NCBI GenBank assembly: GCA_028290285.1
Contig: JAQGKD010000008.1
Span: 1-64,000 of the forward strand
Direction: 5' to 3'
Origin: Hyphomicrobiales bacterium
Lineage (GTDB): Bacteria; Pseudomonadota; Alphaproteobacteria; Rhizobiales; Beijerinckiaceae
Length of the DNA stretch: 64,000 nucleotides
In this document: positions 24,373 to 34,219 of the stretch, one piece after another
Numbering within the stretch: the stretch's first letter is position 1
Layout of the letters: every line of letters begins with the position of its first letter
Notes under the pieces: model-generated
The model's input: only the letters and a program-made list of their open reading frames with translations
What the model was told of the DNA's origin: nothing
Databases searched by the model: none
Program-made: the position numbers and the translations under genes

Positions 24373-25731
24373 TCATTCAGCAGCAAGCGACCCGGACGTC
24401 TGGCGTAACGCTTCGCAGACGCCGTTCACCGCGGCTTCGACGCGCGCACGATCTTCGCCCTCGCCCATCACACGAATGAGCGGCTCCGTCCCGGATGGGC
24501 GGATGACGAGACGACCGGTCTTGCCCAGCTCGCTCTCGGCGGTCCGAATGGCCTCCTTCACATGCTCTTCCGAGAGCGGCGCGCCACCGGAAAAGCGAAC
24601 GTTCTTCAGCAGTTGCGGATAGGGCTCGAAGCGATGGCACACCTCGCTGACGGGACGGTCCTGTCTTTTGACCACTGCGAGAATCTGAAGGGCGGCGACC
24701 AGGCCATCACCAGTGGTCGTGTAATCGGAGAGAATGATGTGGCCCGATTGCTCGCCGCCGACATTATATCCGTCTTCCCGCATGCGCTCGAGCACGTAAC
24801 GGTCGCCTACTGCAGTGCGCACCAACGTCAACCCGAGCGTCTCGAGGTGACGCTCGAGACCCAGGTTCGACATGACGGTTGCCACGATGCCGGGCTTGGC
24901 GAGGAGCCCGTCGTGCAGCCAGCTCTCGGCAATCACGGCCATGAGCTGATCGCCATCGACCAGATGCCCGCGCTCATCGACAATCAGCACGCGGTCGGCA
25001 TCGCCGTCGAGCGCTATGCCGATGTCGGCCCGCACTTCGCGAACCTTCTCGATGAGCTTCTCAGGAGCGGTGGAGCCGACCTCATGATTGATGTTGAAGC
25101 CGTCGGGCTCCACTCCGATCGTGAACACCTCGGCGCCGAGTTCCCACAGGGCCTCAGGCGCCACCTTGTAGCCGGCGCCGTTGGCGCAATCGACGACGAT
25201 GCGCAGGCCGTCGAGGGAGAGGTGGCGCGGCAATGTGCGCTTGGCGAATTCGATGTAGCGCGCGCGCACGTCATCGACGCGTCGCGCTCGTCCAAGCGCT
25301 CGTGATTCCGACAGCTGCGGGGTGAGATCGCCATCGAGCATGGTCTCGATGTCGCGCTCGAAGCTGTCGGAGAGCTTGAACCCATCGGGACCGAACAGCT
25401 TGATACCGTTATCGGCGAAAGGATTGTGCGATGCCGAGATCATCACACCGACGTCGGCGCGCATGGAACGCGTCAGCATGGCGACGGCAGGCGTGGGCAC
25501 GGGGCCGAGCAGCAACACGTCCATGCCGACCGACGTAAACCCCGCCACCATCGCATATTCGATCATGTAACCGGAAAGACGCGTGTCCTTGCCGATGACG
25601 GCGCGGTGACGATGATCGCCACGCTGGAAGGCCAGACCGGTCGCCTGCCCGACCTTCATCGCCAGCTCGGGCGTGATGAGTCCGTTCGCCTTGCCGCGAA
25701 TGCCATCCGTTCCGAAATATTTGCGTCCCAT
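24373..25731 (-). CDS. glmM: phosphoglucosamine mutase
   Basis: A 452-residue alpha-D-phosphohexomutase that converts glucosamine-6-phosphate to glucosamine-1-phosphate for UDP-GlcNAc, feeding peptidoglycan and lipopolysaccharide. Motifs: N-terminal [13 protein letters not shown], active Ser101 in [13 protein letters not shown], the metal loop DGDADR near residue 240, the sugar loop GGEQSGH, and the phosphate-binding end [15 protein letters not shown] 25731 begins the standard N-terminus. In many relatives glmM follows ftsH; here ftsH is about 13 kb away on the opposite strand, so the usual pair has been split. Confidence 0.96.
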   Translation of the reverse strand: MGRKYFGTDGIRGKANGLITPELAMKVGQATGLAFQRGDHRHRAVIGKDTRLSGYMIEYAMVAGFTSVGMDVLLLGPVPTPAVAMLTRSMRADVGVMISASHNPFADNGIKLFGPDGFKLSDSFERDIETMLDGDLTPQLSESRALGRARRVDDVRARYIEFAKRTLPRHLSLDGLRIVVDCANGAGYKVAPEALWELGAEVFTIGVEPDGFNINHEVGSTAPEKLIEKVREVRADIGIALDGDADRVLIVDERGHLVDGDQLMAVIAESWLHDGLLAKPGIVATVMSNLGLERHLETLGLTLVRTAVGDRYVLERMREDGYNVGGEQSGHIILSDYTTTGDGLVAALQILAVVKRQDRPVSEVCHRFEPYPQLLKNVRFSGGAPLSEEHVKEAIRTAESELGKTGRLVIRPSGTEPLIRVMGEGEDRARVEAAVNGVCEALRQTSGSLAAE

Positions 25732-25890
25732 GCAATTTGTTCCCGAGCGATCGTGAAGCTTCCGCTGCGACGTGCCGAAGCGGACCGCCTGTGTCAAGCC
25801 TAGCGCAGAAGACCGCCACCTGTACGGTTCGCGTTCGATCCCGCACGAATAGAGAGTGGCGGCTGTGTCTGCGCCGCGCTAGAAAAGCCG

Positions 25891-26250
25891 ATGCGTATCT
25901 ATCACAACCCAGCCTGTGGCACATCCCGCACCGTCCTCGGCCTCATCCGGGCCGCCGGGGTTGAGCCGGAAATCGTCGAATATCTGAAAACACCTCCGGA
26001 CCGCGCCGAGTTGACCGGCCTGCTGGCCCGGTTGGGGCTGACCCCGCGCGAGATCCTGCGCCGCAAGGGCACCACCCTCGAGACGCTCGGCCTCGACGAG
26101 GCGGCGATGACGGACGCAGCCATTCTCGATGCTCTCCTGGCGCATCCGATCCTGATGGAACGCCCCATCGTGGTCACCGCGCAGGGCGCCGCCGTCTGCC
26201 GGCCGGCGGATCTTGTCGCGCCGCTCCTGGCTAGTGAAACAGCGCCGTAA
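25891..26250 (+). CDS. arsC: ArsC-like arsenate reductase (glutaredoxin type)
   Basis: A 119-residue protein of the ArsC/Spx fold. The catalytic cysteine is Cys9 in IYHNPACGTSR, the usual HNPxCxTSR motif. ILRRKGTTLETLGLDE and HPILMERPIVV match the family's substrate-binding arginine segment (His-Pro then ER-PIV). It reduces arsenate with glutaredoxin as electron donor, or may be a related thiol oxidoreductase, since no other ars gene is nearby. Its last 20 bases overlap the end of the convergent TauE/SafE gene. The start ATG 25891 lies in a 159-bp gap after the divergent glmM gene. Confidence 0.85.
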   Translation: MRIYHNPACGTSRTVLGLIRAAGVEPEIVEYLKTPPDRAELTGLLARLGLTPREILRRKGTTLETLGLDEAAMTDAAILDALLAHPILMERPIVVTAQGAAVCRPADLVAPLLASETAP

Positions 26251-27010
26251 AGACCGGCAGGCTGACGATGGCTGAAAAGGTGATCAGCGCCAGCGCCGCC
26301 TGACGGTACTGCCTGTCGGAGGAGCCGCGGAACACTCGGGCGCCGAGAAGCAGGCCGCCGCCATAGAGCGGAACGGCAAGCGCCGCATAGGTCACCACCT
26401 CAAGACCAAACAGGCCGCGCAGATAGTAGGCGGCATCGGTGCCCAGCGCCGCGAGCGCATAGAAGACCATGATGTTGGCGCGCACCGTCACGGCCGGGCT
26501 CCGGCTCCCCAGCCAATAGGCGATGATCGCGGGACCTGAAACGCCCGCCGCCGCGCCGAGCACGCCGCCGACGAGGCCCACGCCAAAGGACACCGGCGGC
26601 TTGGGTTCGGCATGGTAGCGCCAGCCTGAAATCAGCACGGCGAGCATGGCGAGCACGAGAATATTGGTCCCCCAGCGCAGCGCGAGCGGGTCCATGTTGG
26701 ACAGGACCCATGCACCGAAGGGCGTCGCGATCCAGCTACCGACCACCATCGGCATGACCTGAGGCATGCTCGCGCGCGGCATCGACTTCAAGCCGTAGGG
26801 CATTGCCGTGCAGAAATCGACGAGGAAGAAAACCGGTACCGTCATGCGCGGCCCAAGCACGATCGAGGCCAGCGGAATGAAGACCAACGCGCCGCCAAAG
26901 CCCGAGAAACCACGCACGATCCCCGCGATCGCGACGACCGCGATGAGGAACCAGGTTTGCGGCTGGGCCAGTACATGGCCGATGGCGGCAAGACTCGCGC
27001 CGTCGATCAT
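26231..27010 (-). CDS. TauE/SafE-family sulfite exporter-like membrane protein
   Basis: A protein of about 259 residues with eight hydrophobic segments. The family repeat is visible twice ([20 protein letters not shown] and [20 protein letters not shown]), with the typical SGFGG and GxxGG turns. These carriers export sulfite, sulfoacetate or other organic anions. The start is ATG 27010, with AGGAG at normal spacing; the GTG two codons earlier would overlap that site. It is convergent with, and overlaps, the arsC-like gene by 20 bp, and is divergent from ruvC. No substrate can be inferred. Confidence 0.85.
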   Translation of the reverse strand: MIDGASLAAIGHVLAQPQTWFLIAVVAIAGIVRGFSGFGGALVFIPLASIVLGPRMTVPVFFLVDFCTAMPYGLKSMPRASMPQVMPMVVGSWIATPFGAWVLSNMDPLALRWGTNILVLAMLAVLISGWRYHAEPKPPVSFGVGLVGGVLGAAAGVSGPAIIAYWLGSRSPAVTVRANIMVFYALAALGTDAAYYLRGLFGLEVVTYAALAVPLYGGGLLLGARVFRGSSDRQYRQAALALITFSAIVSLPVFTALFH

Positions 27011-27089
27011 CGGCACTCCTGTACAACGGGAAAAAGCGAAGGCTCCGGCTCAGGCTGGCGGCTGCGCGCTGGCAGGGATATCAGATTAT

Positions 27090-27614
27090 ATGACTTTGCA
27101 AACGATTCGAATTCTGGGCATTGACCCTGGCCTGCGCAACATGGGCTGGGGCATCGTAGAAGCGCAGGGCTCGCGACTCTCCTTCGTCGCCTGCGGAACC
27201 GTCCGGTCTGATGCCAAGCTCACGCTCGCCGACCGTTTGCGGCAGTTGCACGACGGCCTCGCCGAAATTGTCCACCTGCACATGCCCCACGAAGCCGCGG
27301 TCGAGGAAACCTTCGTCAACCGCGATCCCCAATCCGCCCTGAAGCTCGGGCAGGCGCGCGGCATCGCTCTGCTGGTGCCGGCGCTTGCCGGCATCTTCGT
27401 CGGCGAATACGCAGCCAATCTCGTCAAGAAGACCGTGACCGGCGCAGGCCATGCGGAGAAAGCGCAAATAGCAATGATGGTGAAGGTGCTGCTGCCGCGA
27501 AGCGATGCGGGCAGCGCCGACGCCGCCGACGCGCTCGCGGTCGCGATCTGCCATGCCCAGCATCGCGGCGCGCGAAAGCTGGCCGCCGCCGTCGCCGCGA
27601 AGGAAAAGGCATGA
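27090..27614 (+). CDS. ruvC: Holliday junction resolvase RuvC
   Basis: A 174-residue RNase H-fold endonuclease that cuts four-way DNA junctions bound by RuvAB. Acidic active-site residues are visible: Asp12 in [13 protein letters not shown], the Glu pair in [10 protein letters not shown] and the C-terminal Asp residues in [16 protein letters not shown]. The GHAEKAQI segment is the conserved basic helix. ATG 27090 starts the family N-terminus; the much longer frame from 26808 lies over the TauE/SafE gene. Unusually, the next gene is an MFS transporter, not ruvA, and yebC, its frequent upstream partner in this group, is 23 kb away. Confidence 0.95.
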   Translation: MTLQTIRILGIDPGLRNMGWGIVEAQGSRLSFVACGTVRSDAKLTLADRLRQLHDGLAEIVHLHMPHEAAVEETFVNRDPQSALKLGQARGIALLVPALAGIFVGEYAANLVKKTVTGAGHAEKAQIAMMVKVLLPRSDAGSADAADALAVAICHAQHRGARKLAAAVAAKEKA

Positions 27615-27663
27615 GCCGCCTGCGAAAGTGGACGCGCCGCCTGCATGGTGAGATCGTCGCGTT

Positions 27664-28899
27664 ATGATCGACATCGCCGCAGGATCCGACATTCGCGACT
27701 CACGCCCCGCCTGGATGCGGTTGGCCATTGCCGTGGTCATCGGCACCATCGGCTCCGTCGGCATGTGGTCCTTCGTCGTCTCGCTGCCTGCGGTACAGGC
27801 GAGTTTCGGCGTCTCGCGGGCCGAGGCCTCCCTGCCCTACACGCTCACCATGGTCGGCTTCGCCTTCGGCGGCGTGCTCATGGGTCGGCTGGCGGATCGC
27901 TTCGGCATTCTCGTGCCGCTGCTGCTCGGTGCGGCATGCCTGGGCGCGGGTTATGTCTCGGCCTCGCTCGCACCCACCCTCGCACTCTATGCCATGGCGC
28001 AACTCGTGGTCGGTTTCGGCGCGTCCGCCAGCTTCGCGCCGCTGATGGCGGACCTGTCGCACTGGTTCGTGAAAAGGCGCGGCATCGCGGTCGCCATCGC
28101 ATCCTCGGGAAATTATCTCGCAGGCACGATCTGGCCGCCCATTCTGCAGCATTTCATCGCGGCTGACGGCTGGCGGCCGACGCATCTCGCCACGGGCTTC
28201 GCCTGCCTGGCGATGCTCATCCCCCTCGCCTTTCTTCTGCGCAAGCGCGCACCGCTGGTTGCGGGCGGCACAACCATGCCGGCCTCGCGCCACGGCACGC
28301 CGGATCTCTCGCCCAACATGCTGCTCGCATTGCTCGTGGTTGCGGGCCTCGCCTGCTGCGTCGCCATGTCCATGCCGCAGGTGCACCTCGTCGCCTATTG
28401 CGCGGATCTGGGGTACGGCCCGGCGCGGGGCGCCGAAATGCTGTCGCTGATGCTGGGCTTCGGCATCGTGAGCCGCCTGGTCTCGGGCTTCGTCGCCGAT
28501 CGCATAGGCGGGTTGCGAACCCTGCTGGCGGGGTCTTTCCTTCAGGGCACGGCTTTGTGCCTGTACGTATTCTTCGACGGGCTGACGTCGCTTTACATAA
28601 TCTCCGCCTTGTTCGGCCTGTTCCAGGGCGGCATCGTGCCCATGTACGCCGTGATCGTGCGTGAATATTTCCCGGCCTCGAAAGCAGGCGGGACGCTTGG
28701 CATCATCATCATGGCGACCCTTGTCGGCATGGCGCTCGGCGGCTGGATGTCGGGCCTCGTCTTCGATCTCACCGGCAATTACCAGATGGCCTTCCTCAAC
28801 GGGCTCCTCTGGAATTTCCTGAACCTCTCCATCTGCGTCTTCCTGCTCTGGCGTCAGGGGCGGCGCAGCCCCGCCGAGCAGCAGAAGGCCGCGACATGA
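27664..28899 (+). CDS. MFS transporter inserted between ruvC and ruvA
   Basis: A 411-residue major facilitator with twelve hydrophobic segments. The loop 2-3 signature [19 protein letters not shown] is clear, and a matching motif recurs in the second half ([18 protein letters not shown]). Similar carriers are oxalate:formate antiporter-like or monocarboxylate transporters. It begins 49 bp after ruvC and ends 13 bp before ruvA, all on the same strand, so it is cotranscribed with the ruv genes by position. No functional link to junction resolution is known; it most likely entered by insertion or rearrangement and uses the ruv transcript. The ribosome site is weak. Confidence 0.88.
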   Translation: MIDIAAGSDIRDSRPAWMRLAIAVVIGTIGSVGMWSFVVSLPAVQASFGVSRAEASLPYTLTMVGFAFGGVLMGRLADRFGILVPLLLGAACLGAGYVSASLAPTLALYAMAQLVVGFGASASFAPLMADLSHWFVKRRGIAVAIASSGNYLAGTIWPPILQHFIAADGWRPTHLATGFACLAMLIPLAFLLRKRAPLVAGGTTMPASRHGTPDLSPNMLLALLVVAGLACCVAMSMPQVHLVAYCADLGYGPARGAEMLSLMLGFGIVSRLVSGFVADRIGGLRTLLAGSFLQGTALCLYVFFDGLTSLYIISALFGLFQGGIVPMYAVIVREYFPASKAGGTLGIIIMATLVGMALGGWMSGLVFDLTGNYQMAFLNGLLWNFLNLSICVFLLWRQGRRSPAEQQKAAT

Positions 28900-28912
28900 A
28901 CCGGCGGACACC

Positions 28913-29527
28913 ATGATCGGCAAGCTGAAGGGCGTCATCGATTCCTACGCCGACGATCACGTCATCCTCGACGTGCATGGCGTCGGCTATGTCGTGCAAT
29001 GTTCCGTGCGCACCCTGCAAAAGCTGCCGAAGGTGGGGGAAGCCGCCGCGCTCGCCATCGAGACGCAGGTCCGCGAGGACGCGATCCGCCTCTTCGGCTT
29101 CATGTCCGATGCCGAGCGCGACTGGTTCCGGCTGCTGCAATCCGTGCAGGGCGTGGGCTCCAAGGTCGCCCTCGCGATCCTCGGCATCCTGCCCCCCGGC
29201 GATCTCGCCACCGCCATCGCCATGCAGGACAAGGTCGCCGTGGCGCGCGCTCCGGGCGTCGGCCCGAAACTCGCCCAGCGCATCGTCGCCGAACTGAAGG
29301 ACAAGGCCCCCGCCTACACAGGCGTCGACCCCAATCTCGCCCGCCTCTCGGGCGAAGAGGTCAAGAGCGCCCCGAAACCGGTGCAGGATGCGATCTCGGC
29401 GCTGGTCAATCTAGGCTACGGCCGCCCGCAAGCCGCCGCCGCCGTCGCTGCCAGCGCGGAGGCCTTGGGAGCGGATGCGGAGACCAGCGCGCTGATCCGG
29501 CGCGGGTTGAAGGAGCTGGCGAATTGA
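28913..29527 (+). CDS. ruvA: Holliday junction branch-migration protein RuvA
   Basis: A 204-residue junction-binding subunit that loads RuvB rings. Domain I is the OB fold ([20 protein letters not shown]); domain II holds two helix-hairpin-helix motifs ([20 protein letters not shown] and [20 protein letters not shown]); domain III ([20 protein letters not shown]) contacts RuvB. The length is normal. It starts 13 bp after the MFS gene. Downstream, a VapBC toxin-antitoxin pair separates it from ruvB, breaking the usual ruvAB coupling. Confidence 0.96.
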   Translation: MIGKLKGVIDSYADDHVILDVHGVGYVVQCSVRTLQKLPKVGEAAALAIETQVREDAIRLFGFMSDAERDWFRLLQSVQGVGSKVALAILGILPPGDLATAIAMQDKVAVARAPGVGPKLAQRIVAELKDKAPAYTGVDPNLARLSGEEVKSAPKPVQDAISALVNLGYGRPQAAAAVAASAEALGADAETSALIRRGLKELAN

Positions 29528-29559
29528 AGCGGGTGGCTTTCCAGCCCAAGACGCATTAC

Positions 29560-29595
29560 TCTTACAAAAATACGATCGAGCGTTCGAAAGTAAGA
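29560..29595. promoter_or_regulatory. inverted repeat upstream of vapB (candidate autoregulatory site)
   Basis: TCTTAC at 29560-29565 and GTAAGA at 29590-29595, separated by 24 bp, with small inner palindromes CGATCG and TTCGAA. The repeat ends two bases before the antitoxin ATG at 29598, so a bound VapBC complex would cover the promoter and start site. Confidence 0.4.
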
Positions 29596-29597
29596 AC

Positions 29598-29810
29598 ATG
29601 ACAGCGACCACTACCTTGTCCTCGAAGTTCCAGATCTCCATTCCGAAGGAAGTCCGCGAGGGCCAGGATTGGCGCGCGGGTCAGGAATTCGTTTTTATTC
29701 CAAAGGGCAAGGGAGTGCTCGTCATGCCCGTGCCTAAGCCCGGGGAACTTGCAGGAATCGCAAGGGGTGCAAAAAATCTCGACTACCGGGACCGGAAAGA
29801 TCGCGTTTGA
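29598..29810 (+). CDS. vapB: AbrB/VapB-type antitoxin
   Basis: A 70-residue protein with the swapped-hairpin AbrB/MazE DNA-binding fold: TATTTLSSKFQISIPKEVRE, then FVFIPKGKGVLVMPVPKPGE. The C-terminal tail (GIARGAKNLDYRDRKDRV) would wrap the toxin. Its stop codon overlaps the toxin start by one base (TGATG), so translation is coupled. As in other VapBC pairs it should bind its own promoter alone or with the toxin; an inverted repeat sits directly upstream. The module lies between ruvA and ruvB on the same strand. Confidence 0.88.
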   Translation: MTATTTLSSKFQISIPKEVREGQDWRAGQEFVFIPKGKGVLVMPVPKPGELAGIARGAKNLDYRDRKDRV

Positions 29811-30193
29811 TGCCCGTGATCGATACGTCCGCCTGGATTGAATGGCTTCAGGACTCAACACTCGGCCGATCGTTGGCACCTCTATTCAGAGATCCAAGCA
29901 ATTGCATCGTCCCGACCATCGTTCAGCTCGAACTCGCCAAATGGCTGACGCGAGAGGTGTCCGAAGACGCCGCCGATCAGGTCATTGCCTTCACGGAAAC
30001 ATGCGACGTCGCCCCTCTGGATACCCGGGTGGCGCTGCGAGCTGCGGAGCTTTGTCAGGCCCATAAGCTCGCGACTGCCGACGCTATCGTCTACGCCACT
30101 GCTTTACTGCGACACGGCCAGCTTGTGACCTGCGACGCCCATTTCAAGGATCTTGCTGGAGTGATTTTTCACCCCAAGCGGCCCGCCCAATGA
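29810..30193 (+). CDS. vapC: VapC-type PIN-domain ribonuclease toxin
   Basis: A protein of about 127 residues with the PIN fold. The acidic quartet is visible: Asp near the N-terminus in PVIDTSAWIEWL, Glu in VQLELAKWL, Asp in LATADAIVYATALL and Asp in LVTCDAHFKDLAGV. Such toxins cut tRNA or rRNA when the antitoxin is degraded. ATG 29810 overlaps the antitoxin stop by one base; a TTG at 29807 is less likely. It ends 30 bp before ruvB, so toxin and ruvB may share a transcript. Confidence 0.88.
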   Translation: MPVIDTSAWIEWLQDSTLGRSLAPLFRDPSNCIVPTIVQLELAKWLTREVSEDAADQVIAFTETCDVAPLDTRVALRAAELCQAHKLATADAIVYATALLRHGQLVTCDAHFKDLAGVIFHPKRPAQ

Positions 30194-30223
30194 TGGGGAC
30201 AATTTCGAAGAGGCGCAGCGCGC

Positions 30224-31264
30224 ATGACAGATAAGCCCCGCCTCGTCTCAGCCGAAAAGCGCGAGGACGACGTCGAGTCCTCGATCCGCCCACTCTCCCT
30301 GCTCGACTTCACGGGACAGGAAGCCGCGCGAAAAAACCTCAAGGTCTTCATCGAAGCCGCCAAGTCGCGCGGCGATGCGCTGGATCATGTGCTCTTCGTC
30401 GGCCCCCCGGGCCTCGGCAAGACCACCCTCGCGCAGATCGTGGCTCGCGAACTCGGCGTGAACTTCCGTTCGACGTCCGGGCCGGTCATCGCCAAGGCAG
30501 GTGATCTCGCGGCCCAACTGACCAATCTGGAAGAGCGCGACGTGCTCTTCATCGATGAAATCCATCGCCTCAATCCGGCGGTGGAGGAAATTCTCTACCC
30601 GGCCATGGAGGACTTCCAGCTCGATCTCATCATAGGCGACGGCCCCGCCGCCCGTTCCGTCAAGATCGATCTCGCCAGGTTCACGCTGGTTGGTGCGACC
30701 ACGCGCGCGGGGCTGCTCACGACGCCGCTGCGCGACCGCTTCGGCATTCCCATCCGCCTGAATTTCTACACGGTGCCCGAACTGGAATCGATCGTCAGCC
30801 GCGGCGCTCGCGTGATGGGCATTCCCATGACCGCCGACGGCGCCAACGAGATCGCCCGCCGCGCCCGTGGCACGCCCCGCATCGCGGGCCGCCTGCTGCG
30901 CCGCGTGCGGGATTTCGCCATTGTGGACGGAGATCCCTCGATCACCCGCAAGGTGGCGGACGGAGCGCTCCGCGCGCTCGACGTCGACGAAATCGGCCTC
31001 GACATCATGGACCGGCGCTATCTCGACACGGTGGCGCTGAAATTCGGCGGCGGCCCGGTCGGCATCGAGACCATCGCCGCCTCGCTCTCCGAACCGCGCG
31101 ACGCGATCGAGGAGATCATCGAGCCCTATCTGCTGCAACAGGGTTTCATCCAGCGCACGCCGCGCGGCCGCATCCTCACCCAGGCGGCCTTCCGTCACCT
31201 CGGCCTGGAAGCGCCGCCACGCGAGCCCAACCAGATCGGCCTGTTCGGAGACGACGATGCCTGA
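30224..31264 (+). CDS. ruvB: Holliday junction branch-migration helicase RuvB
   Basis: A 346-residue AAA+ motor. Walker [10 protein letters not shown] is at residues 60-68, Walker [11 protein letters not shown] has Asp111-Glu112, sensor 1 is in [20 protein letters not shown], and the C-terminal winged helix has [20 protein letters not shown]. It drives branch migration with RuvA. The last 8 bases overlap ybgC, the first gene of the Tol-Pal operon, so recombination and envelope genes are linked here, as in other Alphaproteobacteria. It is preceded by the VapBC pair. Confidence 0.97.
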   Translation: MTDKPRLVSAEKREDDVESSIRPLSLLDFTGQEAARKNLKVFIEAAKSRGDALDHVLFVGPPGLGKTTLAQIVARELGVNFRSTSGPVIAKAGDLAAQLTNLEERDVLFIDEIHRLNPAVEEILYPAMEDFQLDLIIGDGPAARSVKIDLARFTLVGATTRAGLLTTPLRDRFGIPIRLNFYTVPELESIVSRGARVMGIPMTADGANEIARRARGTPRIAGRLLRRVRDFAIVDGDPSITRKVADGALRALDVDEIGLDIMDRRYLDTVALKFGGGPVGIETIAASLSEPRDAIEEIIEPYLLQQGFIQRTPRGRILTQAAFRHLGLEAPPREPNQIGLFGDDDA

Positions 31265-31664
31265 GCAACCCCACCGCTTCACCGTCCGCGTCTACTACGA
31301 AGACACGGACTTCTCCGGCGTGGTCTATCACGCGTCCTACCTGCGTTTCCTCGAACGGGGACGCACCGAAATGCTGCGCGACCTCGACATCCACCAAGGC
31401 GCGATTCACGCAGGCGACCCGGCGGCTCGCTTCGGCTTTGCCGTGCGGGCCATGACCATCGATTTCCTGAAGCCCGCCCGCATGGACGACCTGCTGACCG
31501 TCGAAAGCGAGCCGCGCACCATCGGCGGCGCCTCGCTCGAACTCGACCAGCGCATCCTGCGCGGCGGCGAGCTTCTCGTCACGGCACGCGTCCGCATCGC
31601 CTGCCTGGCGGAGGGGCGCCCCTGCCGTATCCCGCTGGAAATACGCGGGAAATTGGCGCCCTGA
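31257..31664 (+). CDS. ybgC: Tol-Pal-associated acyl-CoA thioesterase YbgC
   Basis: A 135-residue hotdog-fold thioesterase. The signature [20 protein letters not shown] contains the catalytic Asp and the Tyr/His pair of the 4-hydroxybenzoyl-CoA thioesterase-like family; [16 protein letters not shown] follows. It hydrolyses short or medium acyl-CoA and is associated with phospholipid metabolism. It overlaps ruvB by 8 bp and is separated from tolQ by 208 bp, so tolQ may have its own promoter as well. Confidence 0.93.
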   Translation: MPEQPHRFTVRVYYEDTDFSGVVYHASYLRFLERGRTEMLRDLDIHQGAIHAGDPAARFGFAVRAMTIDFLKPARMDDLLTVESEPRTIGGASLELDQRILRGGELLVTARVRIACLAEGRPCRIPLEIRGKLAP

Positions 31665-31872
31665 GGCACGTACGCCGGCGCACGCCAGCTTTGCAGTGCA
31701 GCACGCGGTAACGCCATATTAACCTTGTGCGGGTCTTAACTCCTATGTGGCGACAGGCTCCGCGCGTGGCAAAGCCCGTGATGAGCCCCAGAATTGACGG
31801 ATTCTGCGCAGAGGAACGGCGGGAGCGCGTGCCGCGGCCGTGCCCGCGCTGGACGAGCTAAGGACCCTTGAG

Positions 31873-32607
31873 ATGAACCCTGCCGACATTGCAACGGGCG
31901 TCGCCGCCGCTTCCACCGAAGTTTCCTTCTGGCATATGTTCTGGCAGGCGCATTTCGTCGTCAAGGTCGTGATGCTCGGCCTGCTCGGCGCGTCCGTCTG
32001 GAGCTGGGCGATCATCATCAACAAATTCATTCTCTTCTCCAACGCCAAGAAGGCGATGGACAAGTTCGAGGAAAGCTTCTGGTCCGGCAATTCGCTGGAA
32101 GATCTCTACCAGAACCTGTCAAGTCGCCCGACGACCGCAATGGCCACCCTGTTCGTCGCCGCGATGCGCGAATGGAAGCGCTCGTTCACGGGCGCTGCCT
32201 CCTCCTTCATGGGCCTTCAGGCGCGTATCGAGAAAGTTCTCGATGTCTCCATCGCCCGCGAGATCGAGCGTCTCGAATCGCAGCTTCTCGTCCTGGCCTC
32301 CGTCGCCTCCGCGGGTCCCTTCGTCGGTCTCTTCGGCACGGTCTGGGGCATCATGAGCGCCTTCCGCTCCATCGCCGCCTCCAAGAACACATCACTCGCG
32401 GTCGTGGCGCCCGGCATCGCGGAGGCGCTTTTCGCCACCGCCATCGGCCTGTTCGCTGCCATCCCAGCGCTGATTTTCTACAATATCCTGTCGGGCCGGG
32501 TCGCCCGCTCGCAGGCGCGCATGGAGAGCTTCGCGGACGAATTCTCCTCGATCCTTTCGCGCCAGATCGACCAGCACGTCGCCAGCGAGCGCGACCGCGC
32601 GGCCTGA
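31873..32607 (+). CDS. tolQ: Tol-Pal system inner-membrane protein TolQ
   Basis: A 244-residue MotA/TolQ/ExbB proton-channel subunit. Three membrane segments are visible: VVKVVMLGLLGASVWSWAII, then LLVLASVASAGPFVGLFGTV with the family's GTVWGIMSAFRSI motif, then AEALFATAIGLFAAIPALIF. With TolR it uses the proton gradient to energise TolA for outer-membrane constriction at division. ATG 31873 starts a normal N-terminus; the frame from 31840 is longer but lacks support. It forms the operon tolQ-tolR-tolA-tolB with short gaps. Confidence 0.96.
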   Translation: MNPADIATGVAAASTEVSFWHMFWQAHFVVKVVMLGLLGASVWSWAIIINKFILFSNAKKAMDKFEESFWSGNSLEDLYQNLSSRPTTAMATLFVAAMREWKRSFTGAASSFMGLQARIEKVLDVSIAREIERLESQLLVLASVASAGPFVGLFGTVWGIMSAFRSIAASKNTSLAVVAPGIAEALFATAIGLFAAIPALIFYNILSGRVARSQARMESFADEFSSILSRQIDQHVASERDRAA

Positions 32608-32628
32608 GCGGCCTGAAGGAGTTCTGCC

Positions 32629-33075
32629 ATGGGAATGTCGGTCGGAGCAGGCCACAAGGGCGGACGCCGCAGGCGCGGTGTGCCCCGCTACGCGGCGATG
32701 GCCGACATCAACATGACGCCATTCATCGACGTCATGCTTGTGTTGCTCATCATCTTCATGGTCGCCGCCCCCCTTCTAGCAACGGGCGTGCCGATCGATC
32801 TGCCGCAGACCAAGGCCGCCGCGCTGAACATCGACCAGAAGCCGCTCAGCGTCGCCATCGACGACAAGGGCGCGATCTTTCTGGCCGACCAGCCGGTCAC
32901 CATGGACAATCTGCCCGAGCGCCTGAAGGCGGTCGCAGCGGCGGGCTTTGACGAGCGCATCTATGTGCGCGGAGCCAAGGCCGTGAATTACGGCCGCGTC
33001 GCCGAAGTCATGTCGATTATCACGAGCGCCGGCTACAAGAAGGTCGCGCTGGTGACCGAACAGGAAAAGAAGTGA
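32629..33075 (+). CDS. tolR: Tol-Pal system protein TolR
   Basis: A 148-residue ExbD/TolR protein. One N-terminal membrane segment (IDVMLVLLIIFMVAAPLLAT) carries the key Asp just before it in MTPFIDVML, needed for proton conduction. The periplasmic domain ends with YGRVAEVMSIITSAGYKKVA, the usual dimer fold. It begins 21 bp after tolQ with GGAGTT upstream. A Lys/Gly/Arg-rich cytoplasmic tail of 20-odd residues precedes the membrane segment. Confidence 0.95.
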   Translation: MGMSVGAGHKGGRRRRGVPRYAAMADINMTPFIDVMLVLLIIFMVAAPLLATGVPIDLPQTKAAALNIDQKPLSVAIDDKGAIFLADQPVTMDNLPERLKAVAAAGFDERIYVRGAKAVNYGRVAEVMSIITSAGYKKVALVTEQEKK

Positions 33076-33085
33076 GCCGCGCGTC

Positions 33086-34219
33086 GTGAAATTTTCTGCG
33101 ACCGAACCAGGCATCGTCGTATCGGGCGTCGTGCATGTCGCGATGCTGCTGGCGACGCTCATTGTCTTTTCGGACGCGCCGAAATTCGACGAAGCGCAGG
33201 AATCCGTGCCCGTCGAAATCGTCACCGACCAGCAGTTCAATCAGATCATGAAGGGCGAGAAGACGGCCAAGGAAACGAAGCCCCTTCCCCCGCGCGCCGA
33301 CAAGGTCGCCGAAGTCAGCGAGCCGAAGCCGACGCCCGTGCGTAACGAGGCCAAGGTCGATACTGCCGCCCCCCCGATCAACGCCAAGCGCGAGCCCGAT
33401 CCCGGCGAGGATGAGAAGCCCGTTCCCACGCCCCCGCAGCGCGTGGCGGCCCTCCCCAAGCCCGATCCCGTAAAGCCCGATCCCATTCCCGAGCCGCCGT
33501 TGCCGACGCCACGCCCGCCGGAGAAGGCCGAACCCAAGCCCGAGCCGCCGAAGGACGCGGAAGCCGTCGAGCCGCCCAAGCCTCCGCAGCGCCCGAAGGA
33601 AGAGCCCAAGAAGGTCGAGAAGGTCGAGCCCCCCACGCCGCCGAAGATCCCGCCGAAGCCGAAGGACGAGCGCCCGAAACTGGATCAGGTCGCCAAGCTG
33701 CTCGAACAGAAGAAGCTCGCCGAATTGTCGAAGCCCGCCTCGAAGCCGAAGTCCGGCGACGAGACGCAGTCGCCCGCGCGCCCCGACCCGGCTGCGATCG
33801 CCAAGCTCCTTTCGCGCGAGCCCTCGCAGCAGCGCGCCTCGACGGGCAGCGTCGTGAACCAGACCGCATCGATCGGCACACCCACGGCGAACGCGCCGAA
33901 AATGTCACCCTCGCTCTGGGGCCAGCTCGATGGCCTTTTGCAGGACCAGTACAAGCAATGCTGGTCGTATCTGGGCCTGAGCTCCGGCCAGCGCTATATT
34001 CCGCAGATCAAGGTCGAATATTCGCGTGACGGTTCGCTCGTCGGACAGCCATCTCTTTTGAACCCGCCGTCCGATCCTGCGTTGCGTTCACTGGCGGACA
34101 GTGCGGTGCGCGCCGTGCGCCGCTGCAACCCGCTGCGAATCCCGGCGCAATACACGCCGTATTTCGAACAATGGCGCGCGCGTATCCTGCGTTTCGACCC
34201 GGAAGAAATGGCAGGATGA
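33086..34219 (+). CDS. tolA: Tol-Pal system protein TolA
   Basis: A 377-residue envelope-spanning protein starting at GTG. One N-terminal membrane segment ([18 protein letters not shown]) is followed by a long Pro/Lys/Glu-rich middle (residues 55-240, with repeated EPKP, PPKP and KPD units) instead of the Ala-rich helix of the E. coli protein. The C-terminal TolA/TonB-like domain ([20 protein letters not shown] through [17 protein letters not shown]) contacts TolB and Pal. The extended polyproline middle is normal for Alphaproteobacteria. The stop codon overlaps the likely tolB start (ATGA). Confidence 0.92.
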   Translation: MKFSATEPGIVVSGVVHVAMLLATLIVFSDAPKFDEAQESVPVEIVTDQQFNQIMKGEKTAKETKPLPPRADKVAEVSEPKPTPVRNEAKVDTAAPPINAKREPDPGEDEKPVPTPPQRVAALPKPDPVKPDPIPEPPLPTPRPPEKAEPKPEPPKDAEAVEPPKPPQRPKEEPKKVEKVEPPTPPKIPPKPKDERPKLDQVAKLLEQKKLAELSKPASKPKSGDETQSPARPDPAAIAKLLSREPSQQRASTGSVVNQTASIGTPTANAPKMSPSLWGQLDGLLQDQYKQCWSYLGLSSGQRYIPQIKVEYSRDGSLVGQPSLLNPPSDPALRSLADSAVRAVRRCNPLRIPAQYTPYFEQWRARILRFDPEEMAG

